A stretch of 64,000 nucleotides of DNA from Ruegeria sp. THAF57. Lineage in GTDB: Bacteria; Pseudomonadota; Alphaproteobacteria; Rhodobacterales; Rhodobacteraceae. The stretch lies in NCBI RefSeq assembly GCF_903914075.1, contig NZ_CAIWNQ010000003.1:372001-436000 (forward strand), given 5' to 3'. Positions 50,864-59,240 of the stretch are shown one piece after another; position 1 is the stretch's first letter, and each line of letters opens with the position of its first letter. Under the pieces are notes generated by a model, which saw only the letters and a program-made list of their open reading frames with translations, was not told the DNA's origin and ran no database searches. The position numbers and the translations under genes were made by a program.

Positions 50864-52039
50864 TTAGGTGCGGGCCGGTGGCGTGGCACGTGCGCGGGGC
50901 GGTGCGAAAAAGGCTTTGTTGACAGGTGTAAGGCGCGCCATCCTAGTGTCCCATTTGCCTTCTTGCAGAGTGTAAATCTCGGCCTTTAAGCCGGATGACC
51001 GGCTAGCATCTGGCATGCGGACATGGGCCAGCGCTATGTTGCGTTTGGCGGTCGGCGACCATATCCCAGATGTTATGTGCCCAACCTCTTTTCTGCGTCG
51101 GTTGTAGATCAATGACCCTTCTGAGGGTTTGAATCCTTCTACATCGAAACGCATGAGGAGGCTTCTTGGAGTTTCCCGCTTGGACAGCAGCTCTCGTCGG
51201 CCATTAAAATGACCTTTGTTGAAGTCGACAAGCCGGCCTAGACCAAGTTCAAAGGGTGTTTGGCCTCGGTGCAACCGTTCGGTTGCGTGAACTGGTTGAA
51301 AGTCCACGCCTGCGGTCAGAAACCCCGCTTCGATGCGGGCCAAATTTACGGCTTCGTAGCCAATCGCACGCAATCCCTGATGTGCGCCACCTGTCCAAAG
51401 GCGGTCCCAAAGCGCTTCTGCCTTGTCCCAATCGCACCAGAGCTCATAGCCTAAATCACCGGTAAAGCCCGTCCGCGAGATCATCAGATCATGGTGAATT
51501 TGAGAAAGATCGAACGGCTTCAGCTTGCTGACATCTAAACCAGCGGCTTCCAAAACCGCGTAAGAGGTCGGCCCCTGCAACGAAAGTCCAGCAACACAGT
51601 GAGTTTCGTCGACGACGGAAACATCAAACCCCCACGCAGCATCTAGCAACCATGTCAGCATTTGTTCCTGACAGCAAAGGCGCCAATCATTGTCGCCAAG
51701 GTGAAAAAGGGTCCCGTCATCGATGACCATACCCTCTTCATCGCACCAGATCGCGTACCCCACGCGACCAACACCGATTTTTCGAACGTCCCGTGTCATT
51801 AGGCGATTGAGCATCGCGGTCGTGTTTGGCCCGGTCAATCGGTACTTGTGCATTGGTGAGATGTCGAACAAGGATGCCTGATTGCGCAGCGCGAAGTACT
51901 CGAACTCGACACTGTCCAGAACACCCGGGGCGGAATAGCCCGCCCAATCGTACCAATTTTGCGCGCGATTTTGCTCTTCAAGTTTTTTGTGAAACGGTCC
52001 GGGGATCAAACCTAGTTTCGGATCGGTGAAGATGCTCAT
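50864..52039 (-). CDS. GcvT-like aminomethyltransferase family protein
   Basis: A 391-residue tetrahydrofolate-binding protein of the GcvT/DmdA family. It shows the N-terminal ALRNQASLFDISPMHKYRLTG and the central SRTGFTGDLGYELW motif that builds the folate pocket, and a C-terminal domain from about residue 275. GcvT-family enzymes move one-carbon units from amines, sulfonium compounds or the glycine cleavage system to tetrahydrofolate; which donor is used here is unknown. It follows the second flavoprotein with a four-base overlap, and precedes the aminotransferase by 13 bp. Confidence 0.87.
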   Translation of the reverse strand: MSIFTDPKLGLIPGPFHKKLEEQNRAQNWYDWAGYSAPGVLDSVEFEYFALRNQASLFDISPMHKYRLTGPNTTAMLNRLMTRDVRKIGVGRVGYAIWCDEEGMVIDDGTLFHLGDNDWRLCCQEQMLTWLLDAAWGFDVSVVDETHCVAGLSLQGPTSYAVLEAAGLDVSKLKPFDLSQIHHDLMISRTGFTGDLGYELWCDWDKAEALWDRLWTGGAHQGLRAIGYEAVNLARIEAGFLTAGVDFQPVHATERLHRGQTPFELGLGRLVDFNKGHFNGRRELLSKRETPRSLLMRFDVEGFKPSEGSLIYNRRRKEVGHITSGIWSPTAKRNIALAHVRMPDASRSSGLKAEIYTLQEGKWDTRMARLTPVNKAFFAPPRARATPPART

Positions 52040-53568
52040 GGCTGAGCCTCCAGCGCTGCCAGCGCCGCATTGCGACCAGCAAGGCCCATGACATCACCAC
52101 CAGGGTGTGTTGCTGCACCGCATTGGAACAGCCCTTTTGGCCCCATTGAGTATCTGGCCATCCCGTTTGCGGGCCGAAGTGTCAGCAGTTGGTCCAAAGC
52201 CATTTCCGCATGGTGCCAGTGCCCCCCTGGCGCTCCGGTTGCGCTTTCGATTTGATCCTGTGTTATGACCTGTTTGCCTGAGATATGATCCCCCAAGCCG
52301 GGCAGGGAACGGCTTAGAGTTTCAACCGTAGTTTGCGCCAGCTTCTCCTTGGCGCTCTCGGTCCAGCCGCCTTCAAGGTCAGATGGCGCGTACTGAACTA
52401 TGGTTGACAGCCAGCTTGCCCCGTCGGCCGTCTGCACTTTGAAGGCTTCAATCACGGGTGCTTTGGACATTTGGCGATACTTGGCCGGATTGAATGCCGC
52501 TTCGACGTACTCCACAGAAGGGGCAAAGATCAGACGTTCGTTTGCTAACTGCTCAGGCAGGCCGGGCAGTGGGGAGTTATCCTTGAGCCGTAGGTTTACC
52601 TTAGCCGCTGTTCCACACGCCCGTATATTTCGAACTCGCCGGATCGTTTCGATGTCAAAGACAGAGGGTCCGGTCATTTGACTTGTTATTTTTGGGGCTA
52701 GGTTGCTGAGCACAATGGGTGCGGTGATGGTTCGCCCATCGGTGGTTTCCACTCCGGAGACCGTATCGTTGTCCAACAGAATGCGTGATGCCTCAGTTTT
52801 TGGCATCAGCACGCAACCCGCCTTTTGCGCAGCTTCCACCATCAAATCAGTCAGCGCAGACATCCCGCCTGCTGGTTGAGTTATGATACCGCCGTGACCC
52901 AGCCGATAGATCAGATTGAACACAGTGCCCGGAGATCTTGGACCGGTGGCTGATCCCCAGATTGCGTCAGCAGCAAGCAATCCAGCCACCGGTCCTTCCG
53001 GCAGGTCATCTAGGATAATGTCGTGGACATTTGACAAGACGACTTGCAAGAAACGCCGCATTTCAGATTTGCCTAGCTTTTTCAGGCCGATGCCCAATTT
53101 TGCCAGGCGCAAGAACTCGTTCAGCCCGCCCCGTGAAAGGACCGTTTTTTGGCCGCCGGGTGCTGGGGCCTCGGCGAGTTGGCGCAATAGGCTTCCATAT
53201 GTAATCAACCTCTGTGTCAGATCAGACCAGGCACTGGATTCCGGGTGTTTTGTCCCGTCGCTCCAATAGACGCCGTCGTTCTTGAAGACGATGTGCCGCC
53301 CATCCTCAGACAGAGAGACTGTGGAGACGGGTTTGCCGGATAGAACAGGGTGTTGAGGATCTATCCCGATGTCACTCAAGGCCCTCGGGCTTAAATTATA
53401 AAGCGAATGGGCGAGCGTAGGGCCGCCATCCACAGAATAAGACGCCATGCCGCCGAACCTGGTGGATTTCTCTATGATACAGACATTCTTACCGCGTCGA
53501 CCAAGTAGTGTTCCGGCAATCAGGCCATTTACACCCCCGCCAATGACAATCGCATCAAATTGGCTCAT
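52036..53568 (-). CDS. Phytoene-desaturase-like FAD oxidoreductase (B)
   Basis: A 510-residue flavoprotein with a Rossmann start AIVIGGGVNGLIAGTLLGRRG (read in part) and a C-terminal FAD signature GLFQCGAATHPGGDVMGLAG. The overall fold is that of phytoene desaturase and related amine oxidoreductases, but no carotenoid gene is here. It is clearly related to the next gene upstream (same C-terminal GxxxCGxxxHPGGxVMG layout), with the two probably forming a pair. Overlaps by four bases at both ends. Its role in this amine locus is inferred: oxidation of an amine or imine intermediate. Confidence 0.82.
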   Translation of the reverse strand: MSQFDAIVIGGGVNGLIAGTLLGRRGKNVCIIEKSTRFGGMASYSVDGGPTLAHSLYNLSPRALSDIGIDPQHPVLSGKPVSTVSLSEDGRHIVFKNDGVYWSDGTKHPESSAWSDLTQRLITYGSLLRQLAEAPAPGGQKTVLSRGGLNEFLRLAKLGIGLKKLGKSEMRRFLQVVLSNVHDIILDDLPEGPVAGLLAADAIWGSATGPRSPGTVFNLIYRLGHGGIITQPAGGMSALTDLMVEAAQKAGCVLMPKTEASRILLDNDTVSGVETTDGRTITAPIVLSNLAPKITSQMTGPSVFDIETIRRVRNIRACGTAAKVNLRLKDNSPLPGLPEQLANERLIFAPSVEYVEAAFNPAKYRQMSKAPVIEAFKVQTADGASWLSTIVQYAPSDLEGGWTESAKEKLAQTTVETLSRSLPGLGDHISGKQVITQDQIESATGAPGGHWHHAEMALDQLLTLRPANGMARYSMGPKGLFQCGAATHPGGDVMGLAGRNAALAALEAQP

Positions 53569-55202
53569 GCGGCATACCCCTTCATTCGGCCATGCCGTGT
53601 TTCGTTTCTAAGGATTGCGCGTGCTGCGTTTGCACCGGGGGCCCCCATAACCCCTCCGCCGGGATGGGCGGACGACCCGCACAGATAAAGTCCTTTGATT
53701 GGCAGACTATACTGAGACCAACCCGGAACTGGCCGGTTGAAGAACAACTGGTCAAACGTTAGTTCACCTTGGAAAATATTGCCCTCTGTCAGGCCGACCT
53801 CGCGCTCGATTTCCAACGGTGAACGAACTTCCATGTGAACAACGCGTTCGCGAATGTCAGGGCACGCCACAGACATCTGGTCGAGTACAGTTTCCGCCAT
53901 CGCAGTACGCTGTTTTTCGTTCCAATTCTCTGCTGATCTAACGCCGTCTACTTCCAGATCATACGGGGCATATTGGACGAAAACCGTCATCATATGTGCC
54001 CCCGTCGGCGCCATAGTTGGATCAATCTGGCTAGGGATTAGCATGTCGATATAGGGCTTTTCCGACCAGCGCCCAACTTTCCAATCGTCATAGGCCTTTT
54101 CAAGTTCAAAGAGGCTTTGCGACACATGCAAGTCGCCCCTCAGGAAGCTGGTGTGCTCGGGTGCGGCAGGGAAATTTGGAAAGCGATCAAGTGCTATGTT
54201 GAGCTTGGCTGAAGAGCCGCGAATTTTAAAGTTCCGCACCGCCTTGGTGAAGTCATCCGGCAACTCGGCCGCGTCAATATGGTGCAGAACAGTGCGTTTG
54301 ATATCCATATTGGAGGCAACGACAGGAGCGTAGAAAACCTTGCCGTCCTCAAGAGCCACGCCTTCAACGCGCCCATCTTTGCTGAGGATTTTCTCAACCC
54401 CTGCACCGGTGTGGATCGTACCCCCGTGATCTTTGAATGATGCAGCAATGGCATTTGAAATTGCGCCCATTCCACCGCGTGCAAAACCCCACGCGCCGAT
54501 ACCGCCATCAATGTCACCCATGTAGTGATGCAGTAGCACATAGGCCGTTCCGGGTGAGTATACCCCTAGGCCGGTACCGATTATGCCAGAGCCAGCTAAG
54601 TGGGCCTTGATCAGGTCGTTCTCGAAATGCTCATCCAGAAAGTCACCAATGGACATCGTCCAGAATTTCAGCGTTTCCCCAAGTTCCCGACTGCCCTGCC
54701 CATGTGCTTTTTTTACGAGGTAAGCCAGTTCGCCGAGATCACGTGGGTGGAGAGAGGCAGGGTCCGGTGCGTCACGAAGTAGAAAAGGACGGATAAATCG
54801 GCATTGCCGCATGATTGCTTGCGAATACCCGCGGTACGCGTCGGCATCTTTTGCAGAATGCCGCGCCATTTCACGCTTAAGAGCGTTGTGATCAGAGTAA
54901 TAGGCGAAATAATCCGCATCGCGCGTAAAGCTCGCACCGCCTTCATATGGAATAACCTGAAGCCCGTATTTTGGTAACTCGAGGTCCCGAGCAATCTCGC
55001 GTCGCAGAAGAGAGCAAACGTACGAGCAATTTGAGTACGTCCAACCCTCGTGCAGCGACCGGCTGACTGCCGCGCCACCAATCCAGTCGTTCTTTTCGAC
55101 TACCAAAACACGCATGCCAGCGCGCGCCAAATAGGCGGCGGCGGTTAATCCGTTGTGACCAGCGCCAGCCACAATCACATCGTATCTGTTCTCAACCGTC
55201 AA
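53565..55202 (-). CDS. Phytoene-desaturase-like FAD oxidoreductase (A)
   Basis: A 545-residue flavoprotein, first gene of the four-gene operon. The Rossmann motif YDVIVAGAGHNGLTAAAYLA begins at about residue 6, and the C-terminal FAD signature is GLYLCGSSAHPGGGVMGAPG. It has the NAD(P)/FAD-dependent oxidoreductase fold related to phytoene desaturases. The TTG at 55202 with GGGAAAA upstream is preferred; the frame continues to 55271 but that stretch adds only a polar tail and overlaps the palindrome. The 22-bp operator at 55255-55276 lies 53 bp upstream of the start, so the divergent TetR gene is likely its regulator. Confidence 0.82.
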   Translation of the reverse strand: MTVENRYDVIVAGAGHNGLTAAAYLARAGMRVLVVEKNDWIGGAAVSRSLHEGWTYSNCSYVCSLLRREIARDLELPKYGLQVIPYEGGASFTRDADYFAYYSDHNALKREMARHSAKDADAYRGYSQAIMRQCRFIRPFLLRDAPDPASLHPRDLGELAYLVKKAHGQGSRELGETLKFWTMSIGDFLDEHFENDLIKAHLAGSGIIGTGLGVYSPGTAYVLLHHYMGDIDGGIGAWGFARGGMGAISNAIAASFKDHGGTIHTGAGVEKILSKDGRVEGVALEDGKVFYAPVVASNMDIKRTVLHHIDAAELPDDFTKAVRNFKIRGSSAKLNIALDRFPNFPAAPEHTSFLRGDLHVSQSLFELEKAYDDWKVGRWSEKPYIDMLIPSQIDPTMAPTGAHMMTVFVQYAPYDLEVDGVRSAENWNEKQRTAMAETVLDQMSVACPDIRERVVHMEVRSPLEIEREVGLTEGNIFQGELTFDQLFFNRPVPGWSQYSLPIKGLYLCGSSAHPGGGVMGAPGANAARAILRNETRHGRMKGYAA

Positions 55203-55254
55203 ATTTTCCCATCCCTTTCTCTTCCGTTTACAGATCAGGGGCGCATACGTAAAG

Positions 55255-55276
55255 TTTATTTGAGCGCTCAAATAAA
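55255..55276. promoter_or_regulatory. Palindromic operator around TTTGAGCGCTCAAA
   Basis: A perfect 22-bp palindrome whose central 16 bp is ATTTGAGCGCTCAAAT and which extends three more base pairs on each side. It lies between the divergent TetR regulator 2 and flavoprotein A genes. The sequence is unrelated to the TGAATGATCATTCA sites, which fits a regulator of a different specificity. Confidence 0.8.
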
Positions 55277-55341
55277 TTTCTACCTATTGACGCATCTTTT
55301 TTGCGCGCTGTAGATGACTGCATTCGTAGGAGGAGCGGCAA

Positions 55342-55980
55342 TTGGTCGAGGCAGAGCGTAAACGACCCCGCAAAGAGCGGAAGGAGAACGCAGACCGTCG
55401 TCGCCGGCAGCTGCTCGACGCGGCTTGCCGTTCTATTTTGGCGCATGGGCTAGCAAAAACGACGCTTGCAACGGTCGCGTCTGAGGCTGAGCTGTCTCAG
55501 GGTGTTGCGGCGTTTTACTTCAAGTCAAAGCTTGGCCTTCTTACCGAAACCTTGCGTGATCTGTATCAACGCTACGAAGACCATTGGTCAGCTGCCTTAG
55601 GGCGAGCCGGAAACGAGCCGGTCGACAAGATAAGGGCTTTGATTAAAGCTGACTTCCATCTTGATGCATGTGGTCCGGATGTCTTGCCGCTATGGTATGC
55701 ATTTTGGGGCGAACTTCGATTTCAACTGCAATATGATGAAGTTGCCGGGCATTTCGAAACACGCCGGCGAGAGACTTTGCGAGAAATCTGGAATGAATTG
55801 CTGTCCGAAGATGACGTTGCTTCACCTGATCAAATGGCCGAATGGATGGAGACATTAACTGATGGCTACTGGCAACGACTGCATCTTGCTCCGGAAGGCC
55901 TGAGCCGAAAGCAGGCAGAACAGGCTGCCTGGGGATGCCTTGTTCGCTTGGTTCCGGAATTACTTGGGGATACGGCTTAG
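55342..55980 (+). CDS. TetR/BetI-like transcriptional regulator 2
   Basis: A 212-residue TetR regulator with a helix-turn-helix at about residues 40-60 (TTLATVASEAELSQGVAAFY). The C-terminal part resembles BetI (PLWYAFWGELRF) but is more distant than the two other TetR proteins of the locus. The N-terminus is very basic (ERKRPRKERKENADRRRR). The start is a TTG at 55342 preceded by AGGAGGAG. It is divergent from the four-gene flavoprotein operon, across a 22-bp palindrome, and is followed 27 bp later by a MATE gene, so the pump and regulator may share a transcript. Confidence 0.87.
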   Translation: MVEAERKRPRKERKENADRRRRQLLDAACRSILAHGLAKTTLATVASEAELSQGVAAFYFKSKLGLLTETLRDLYQRYEDHWSAALGRAGNEPVDKIRALIKADFHLDACGPDVLPLWYAFWGELRFQLQYDEVAGHFETRRRETLREIWNELLSEDDVASPDQMAEWMETLTDGYWQRLHLAPEGLSRKQAEQAAWGCLVRLVPELLGDTA

Positions 55981-56007
55981 TCAAATTCGACTGAAAGGCC
56001 CATCAAT

Positions 56008-57360
56008 ATGACGCGCGTGCGGGTATCGCAGCAACCTCTGCCATCTTGGGGCACCATCTTGAGTGAGGCGCGCTACTTAGCGCGGCTTGCTCTACCAATA
56101 GTTATTTCTCTTGCTGCAGCTGCTTTGATTGGCGTCGTTGACACCATTATGGTGGCCCCATTGGGAACGCTTCCGCTGGCGGCGGTCTCAATCACAGCTT
56201 CAGTACTGATCATCTTCTATTCGGCGCTTTACGGATTTGTATCCGCTATTGGTGTGCGGATGGCTGAAGCCTTCGGGAAAACGAGCGAACGAGGGCTGGC
56301 AACAGCAACAAGCGCCGGAATATTTGTTTCCTTGATCGTTGGCGCCGTTGGCGCCGTTGTAATGATCTGCCTTAAACCCGGCCTTTCTTGGATTGGACAA
56401 CCGCCTGAGGTGATCAGCCTAATTGGCGGCTACTGGATCGCGATGAGCCTTCTGTTGGTGCCCTTTACGATTTTCTATGCGCTCAAGGCTCTCTTTGACG
56501 CCATGAACCGCCCATGGATCGGCGTTGGCCTTGCATTCCTCGCGGTCGGTTTCAACATCCCTTCGAACTATGTTCTGATCCACGGAGTGGGTGGTTGGCC
56601 GGGGCTGGGTCTCGTCGGTGCCGGGATTGCTAGCCTGTTGTCTCAGATAGTGCCGTTGCTTATGGCCTTCGTGATTTTACGAGCATGGAAAAGAAAGAGA
56701 GGCCTTCTGAGAGCCGCGAGTTTCGATTGGCCAGAGGTCAAAGCGCAACTCAAAGAAGGATTCATTATTTCCGTTGGTTATCTGGGGGAGGGGGCCGCTT
56801 ATGCAGTTGCCGGTCTGATGCTTGGTTGGTTCAGCGCTGCCGCGCTCGCCGCGCATCAAATCGTTTCCGCGGTCAGCGACGTCATCTACATGGTTCCTCT
56901 GGGCGTTTCGATTGCGATTTCGATACGTGTAGCTCAGGCTATTGGTGCGGATGAGCAAGAAAGACTCAAGCCGATCGTGTTGGCGTCGTTGTTGGTCGTC
57001 GTGGGTTGGATGGCTGTTGTCGTCAGTGGAATTTTGATTGGCCGTGCTCCTTTGGCCAATAGCCTTTCAGATGATCCTCAGGTTGTTTCTCTTGCGATAT
57101 CGATGTTCCTTGTGATTGCGGCAATGCAGATTGCAGATGGAGTGCAGGGGACAATGTTGGGCGCTTTTCGGGGCATGATGGACAATCATGTTCCCGTTGC
57201 AATTACCCTGATTGCCTATTGGGTCTTTGCATTGCCACTTGGATATGCGCTGGGCTTTTGGTTTGGGTTCGGCCCCAACGGGGTTTGGATTGGGTACGGC
57301 ACAGGTCTTTCGATAGCCGCGATCGCGTTGACCTATCGCTTCTTCCACAAAAACCGCTAG
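56008..57360 (+). CDS. MATE family efflux transporter (second copy)
   Basis: A 450-residue MATE transporter with about 12 hydrophobic segments. The first bundle has ARLALPIVISLAAAALIGVVDTIM and the second GFIISVGYLGEGAAYAVAGL. Late motif QIADGVQGTMLGAFRGMMD is the counterpart of the QxxxGxxxGxLRGxxD motif in NorM-like members. It follows TetR regulator 2 on the same strand and may export a toxic intermediate, such as an amine or aldehyde adduct, formed by this locus. It converges on the oxidase gene with about 21 bp between. Sequence identity to the MATE protein at 23.8 kb seems low. Confidence 0.9.
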   Translation: MTRVRVSQQPLPSWGTILSEARYLARLALPIVISLAAAALIGVVDTIMVAPLGTLPLAAVSITASVLIIFYSALYGFVSAIGVRMAEAFGKTSERGLATATSAGIFVSLIVGAVGAVVMICLKPGLSWIGQPPEVISLIGGYWIAMSLLLVPFTIFYALKALFDAMNRPWIGVGLAFLAVGFNIPSNYVLIHGVGGWPGLGLVGAGIASLLSQIVPLLMAFVILRAWKRKRGLLRAASFDWPEVKAQLKEGFIISVGYLGEGAAYAVAGLMLGWFSAAALAAHQIVSAVSDVIYMVPLGVSIAISIRVAQAIGADEQERLKPIVLASLLVVVGWMAVVVSGILIGRAPLANSLSDDPQVVSLAISMFLVIAAMQIADGVQGTMLGAFRGMMDNHVPVAITLIAYWVFALPLGYALGFWFGFGPNGVWIGYGTGLSIAAIALTYRFFHKNR

Positions 57361-57381
57361 GCCACGCTGATTGTAAGCGCA

Positions 57382-58674
57382 TCAAAAGCCCAGCTTATCC
57401 AAAAGTTTTAGACGCAGGATTTCTGCTTCGACAAGTGTTTCTCTCGCGAACGAGAAAGGCAGCGGTTTGAGGGGGGTGACCGGAAACTCCAGCTCTTCTG
57501 TTTTGGTTCCGGTAGCCCATTTAGCAAGGACTCGCCCCATTGCCGTGGCGATGGCTACGCCGCGCCCATTGTATCCTAAGCCGGTCATAATTCCCGGCGT
57601 GAGTTCATGCAGATGTGGGTAGTGATCTCTTGTTAGTGCGACAAAGCCACCCCATTCATATTCCCACTGAACTCCAGACAGTTGGGGGAAAAGTTCAACA
57701 GAAATGCGTTTCAATCGCTTAATTTGTTTGAGAGTGGAATTGTCATTGTAGGTCCCGCGCCCACCCATCAGAAAGCGACCCTCTGCGTCTTGTCTGAAGT
57801 ACAGAAGCAGGCGTCGCGCGTCTGACAAAGCGTTGCCTTCCGGCAGAATTGTCCGGCGGAGATTGTCAGAAAGAGGCGACGAGGCAACCTGAACTGAACG
57901 AACGGGTAAAACTGACTGAGCCAACCGCGGATGCAGATCTCCGGAATAGGCGTTCGTGCAAATCAAAACCTTTTCTGAGATGACAGCTCCTTTGGGAGTT
58001 TCGACGCGAAAGCGGCCGGCCTCTGATTCAATCTGATTGGCAGGCGTTTCGCCGAAGACTTGCACGCCATTGCGGTGACCTGCTTCGGCCAGTCCAAGCG
58101 CATAATTCAGCGGGTGCAAAACACCACCACGGCGATCCAGAACGCCACCAAGGTAGGCTTCGGTCCCGGTTAGTCGCTGCATTTCGCTTTGATCAAGCTG
58201 TCTCATGCCCCCGCCGTGGTTGTCCCAATCCTCGGCTAGTTTGTGCAATTCCCTGAGTGTTTTGTGAGTATGAGCGGCACGCAGCCAGCCAGGGCGCTTT
58301 GCATCGCACTTAATGTCGTGCCGGTCGATTAAGTCGAACACAAGGTCGCCAGCGTCACCGGCCATTTGGATCATTCTGGTTCCCCAGAAATCTCCAAACT
58401 TTGCTTTGATGCCCGTTGGTCCGTCCTTTAGACCCACGTTGATTTGGCCGCCATTGCGTCCTGACGCGCCCCATCCTGGATGCTGCGCATCCACCAGAAT
58501 AACGTTAACGCCTTGCTCGGCTAAATGAATCGCTGCTGAAAGCCCGGTGAACCCCGCGCCAATCACAGTCACGTCCGATTTCTGTTCGCCAACGAGTTGG
58601 GGGTACTCGGTCGGATAAGCTGCAGTTGCTGACCACAGGCTGTTTGCGATGACGGGATTTTCGTTGCGGATCAT
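57382..58674 (-). CDS. FAD-dependent amine oxidoreductase (PuuB/DadA-like)
   Basis: A 430-residue flavoprotein of the DAO family. The Rossmann motif DVTVIGAGFTGLSAAIHLAE starts at about residue 34, and SGRNGGQINVGLKDGP is the GRNGGQ motif typical of gamma-glutamylputrescine oxidase PuuB and its relatives. The C-terminal GYNGRGVAIATAMGRVLA region closes the flavin site. In this locus it may oxidise an amine after demethylation. No other puu genes are adjacent. It is divergent from a small protein gene with 78 bp between starts, without an obvious palindrome. Confidence 0.88.
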   Translation of the reverse strand: MIRNENPVIANSLWSATAAYPTEYPQLVGEQKSDVTVIGAGFTGLSAAIHLAEQGVNVILVDAQHPGWGASGRNGGQINVGLKDGPTGIKAKFGDFWGTRMIQMAGDAGDLVFDLIDRHDIKCDAKRPGWLRAAHTHKTLRELHKLAEDWDNHGGGMRQLDQSEMQRLTGTEAYLGGVLDRRGGVLHPLNYALGLAEAGHRNGVQVFGETPANQIESEAGRFRVETPKGAVISEKVLICTNAYSGDLHPRLAQSVLPVRSVQVASSPLSDNLRRTILPEGNALSDARRLLLYFRQDAEGRFLMGGRGTYNDNSTLKQIKRLKRISVELFPQLSGVQWEYEWGGFVALTRDHYPHLHELTPGIMTGLGYNGRGVAIATAMGRVLAKWATGTKTEELEFPVTPLKPLPFSFARETLVEAEILRLKLLDKLGF

Positions 58675-58752
58675 CTATGGGCCTCGCGCTTGCCTTGCGG
58701 GGGGAATTGCATAAGTTTGGCTGACGATACTTTGCCGGAAAGTTTGTGACGA

Positions 58753-59082
58753 ATGCCAAGACTGTTGAACCAATTTGACTTGAAGCCAACCGTCGAACTC
58801 GATGCATTCGAGCAGGCTTGGAACGCGTTTGTGGAACATTTGGTCACGACAGGTCTAGCCACGAACGGGACGCCTTTGTGTAAACGCAATCCCGCAAGTG
58901 GCTACGATACCGACGAGCAGCGTGATCAATCGCTTATGGCAGTTATCGAGTTTAGGGATCAATTGCAGGCCGATGCAGCCTGGGTGGCCATTGAGGATCG
59001 CATTGAGCCTCTGGGGGCTTTGCATCGCAGGGTTATTTCTATGGTAAACGACCCGCTTTTCACGTTTTGGTCGGAACTTTAG
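58753..59082 (+). CDS. Small protein, DUF6614-like
   Basis: A 109-residue soluble protein that starts MPRLLNQFDLKPTVELDAFEQAW and ends ALHRRVISMVNDPLFTFWSEL. The layout (FDLKP start, EFRDQ...AWVAIE middle, LHRRV...DPLF end) resembles DUF6614 proteins from memory, which have no known role. GGAAAG precedes the ATG. It lies divergent from the oxidase and 50 bp before the palindrome at 59133. Whether it is co-regulated with the oxidase is unknown. Confidence 0.6.
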   Translation: MPRLLNQFDLKPTVELDAFEQAWNAFVEHLVTTGLATNGTPLCKRNPASGYDTDEQRDQSLMAVIEFRDQLQADAAWVAIEDRIEPLGALHRRVISMVNDPLFTFWSEL

Positions 59083-59132
59083 ATCGACGATTGCGAACAT
59101 GCGGACTGTTTTCACATCACTTTCTCTTCATC

Positions 59133-59150
59133 ATTGAATGATCATTCAAT
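59133..59150. promoter_or_regulatory. Palindromic operator ATTGAATGATCATTCAAT (copy 3)
   Basis: A perfect 18-bp palindrome 91 bp upstream of the third TetR gene. It shares the TGAATGATCATTCA core with copies 1 and 2, and TCATTGA/TCAATGA flanks extend the dyad with one base offset. Its position fits autoregulation of that gene and of the downstream dehydrogenase. Confidence 0.8.
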
Positions 59151-59240
59151 CAATGACATATTTCCTTTAGATGTCAAATTCTCACTCGCTGGATGAGAGT
59201 GGCTGTGGGGGCAGGCAAGACCGATGAATTGCTTTAGTAG

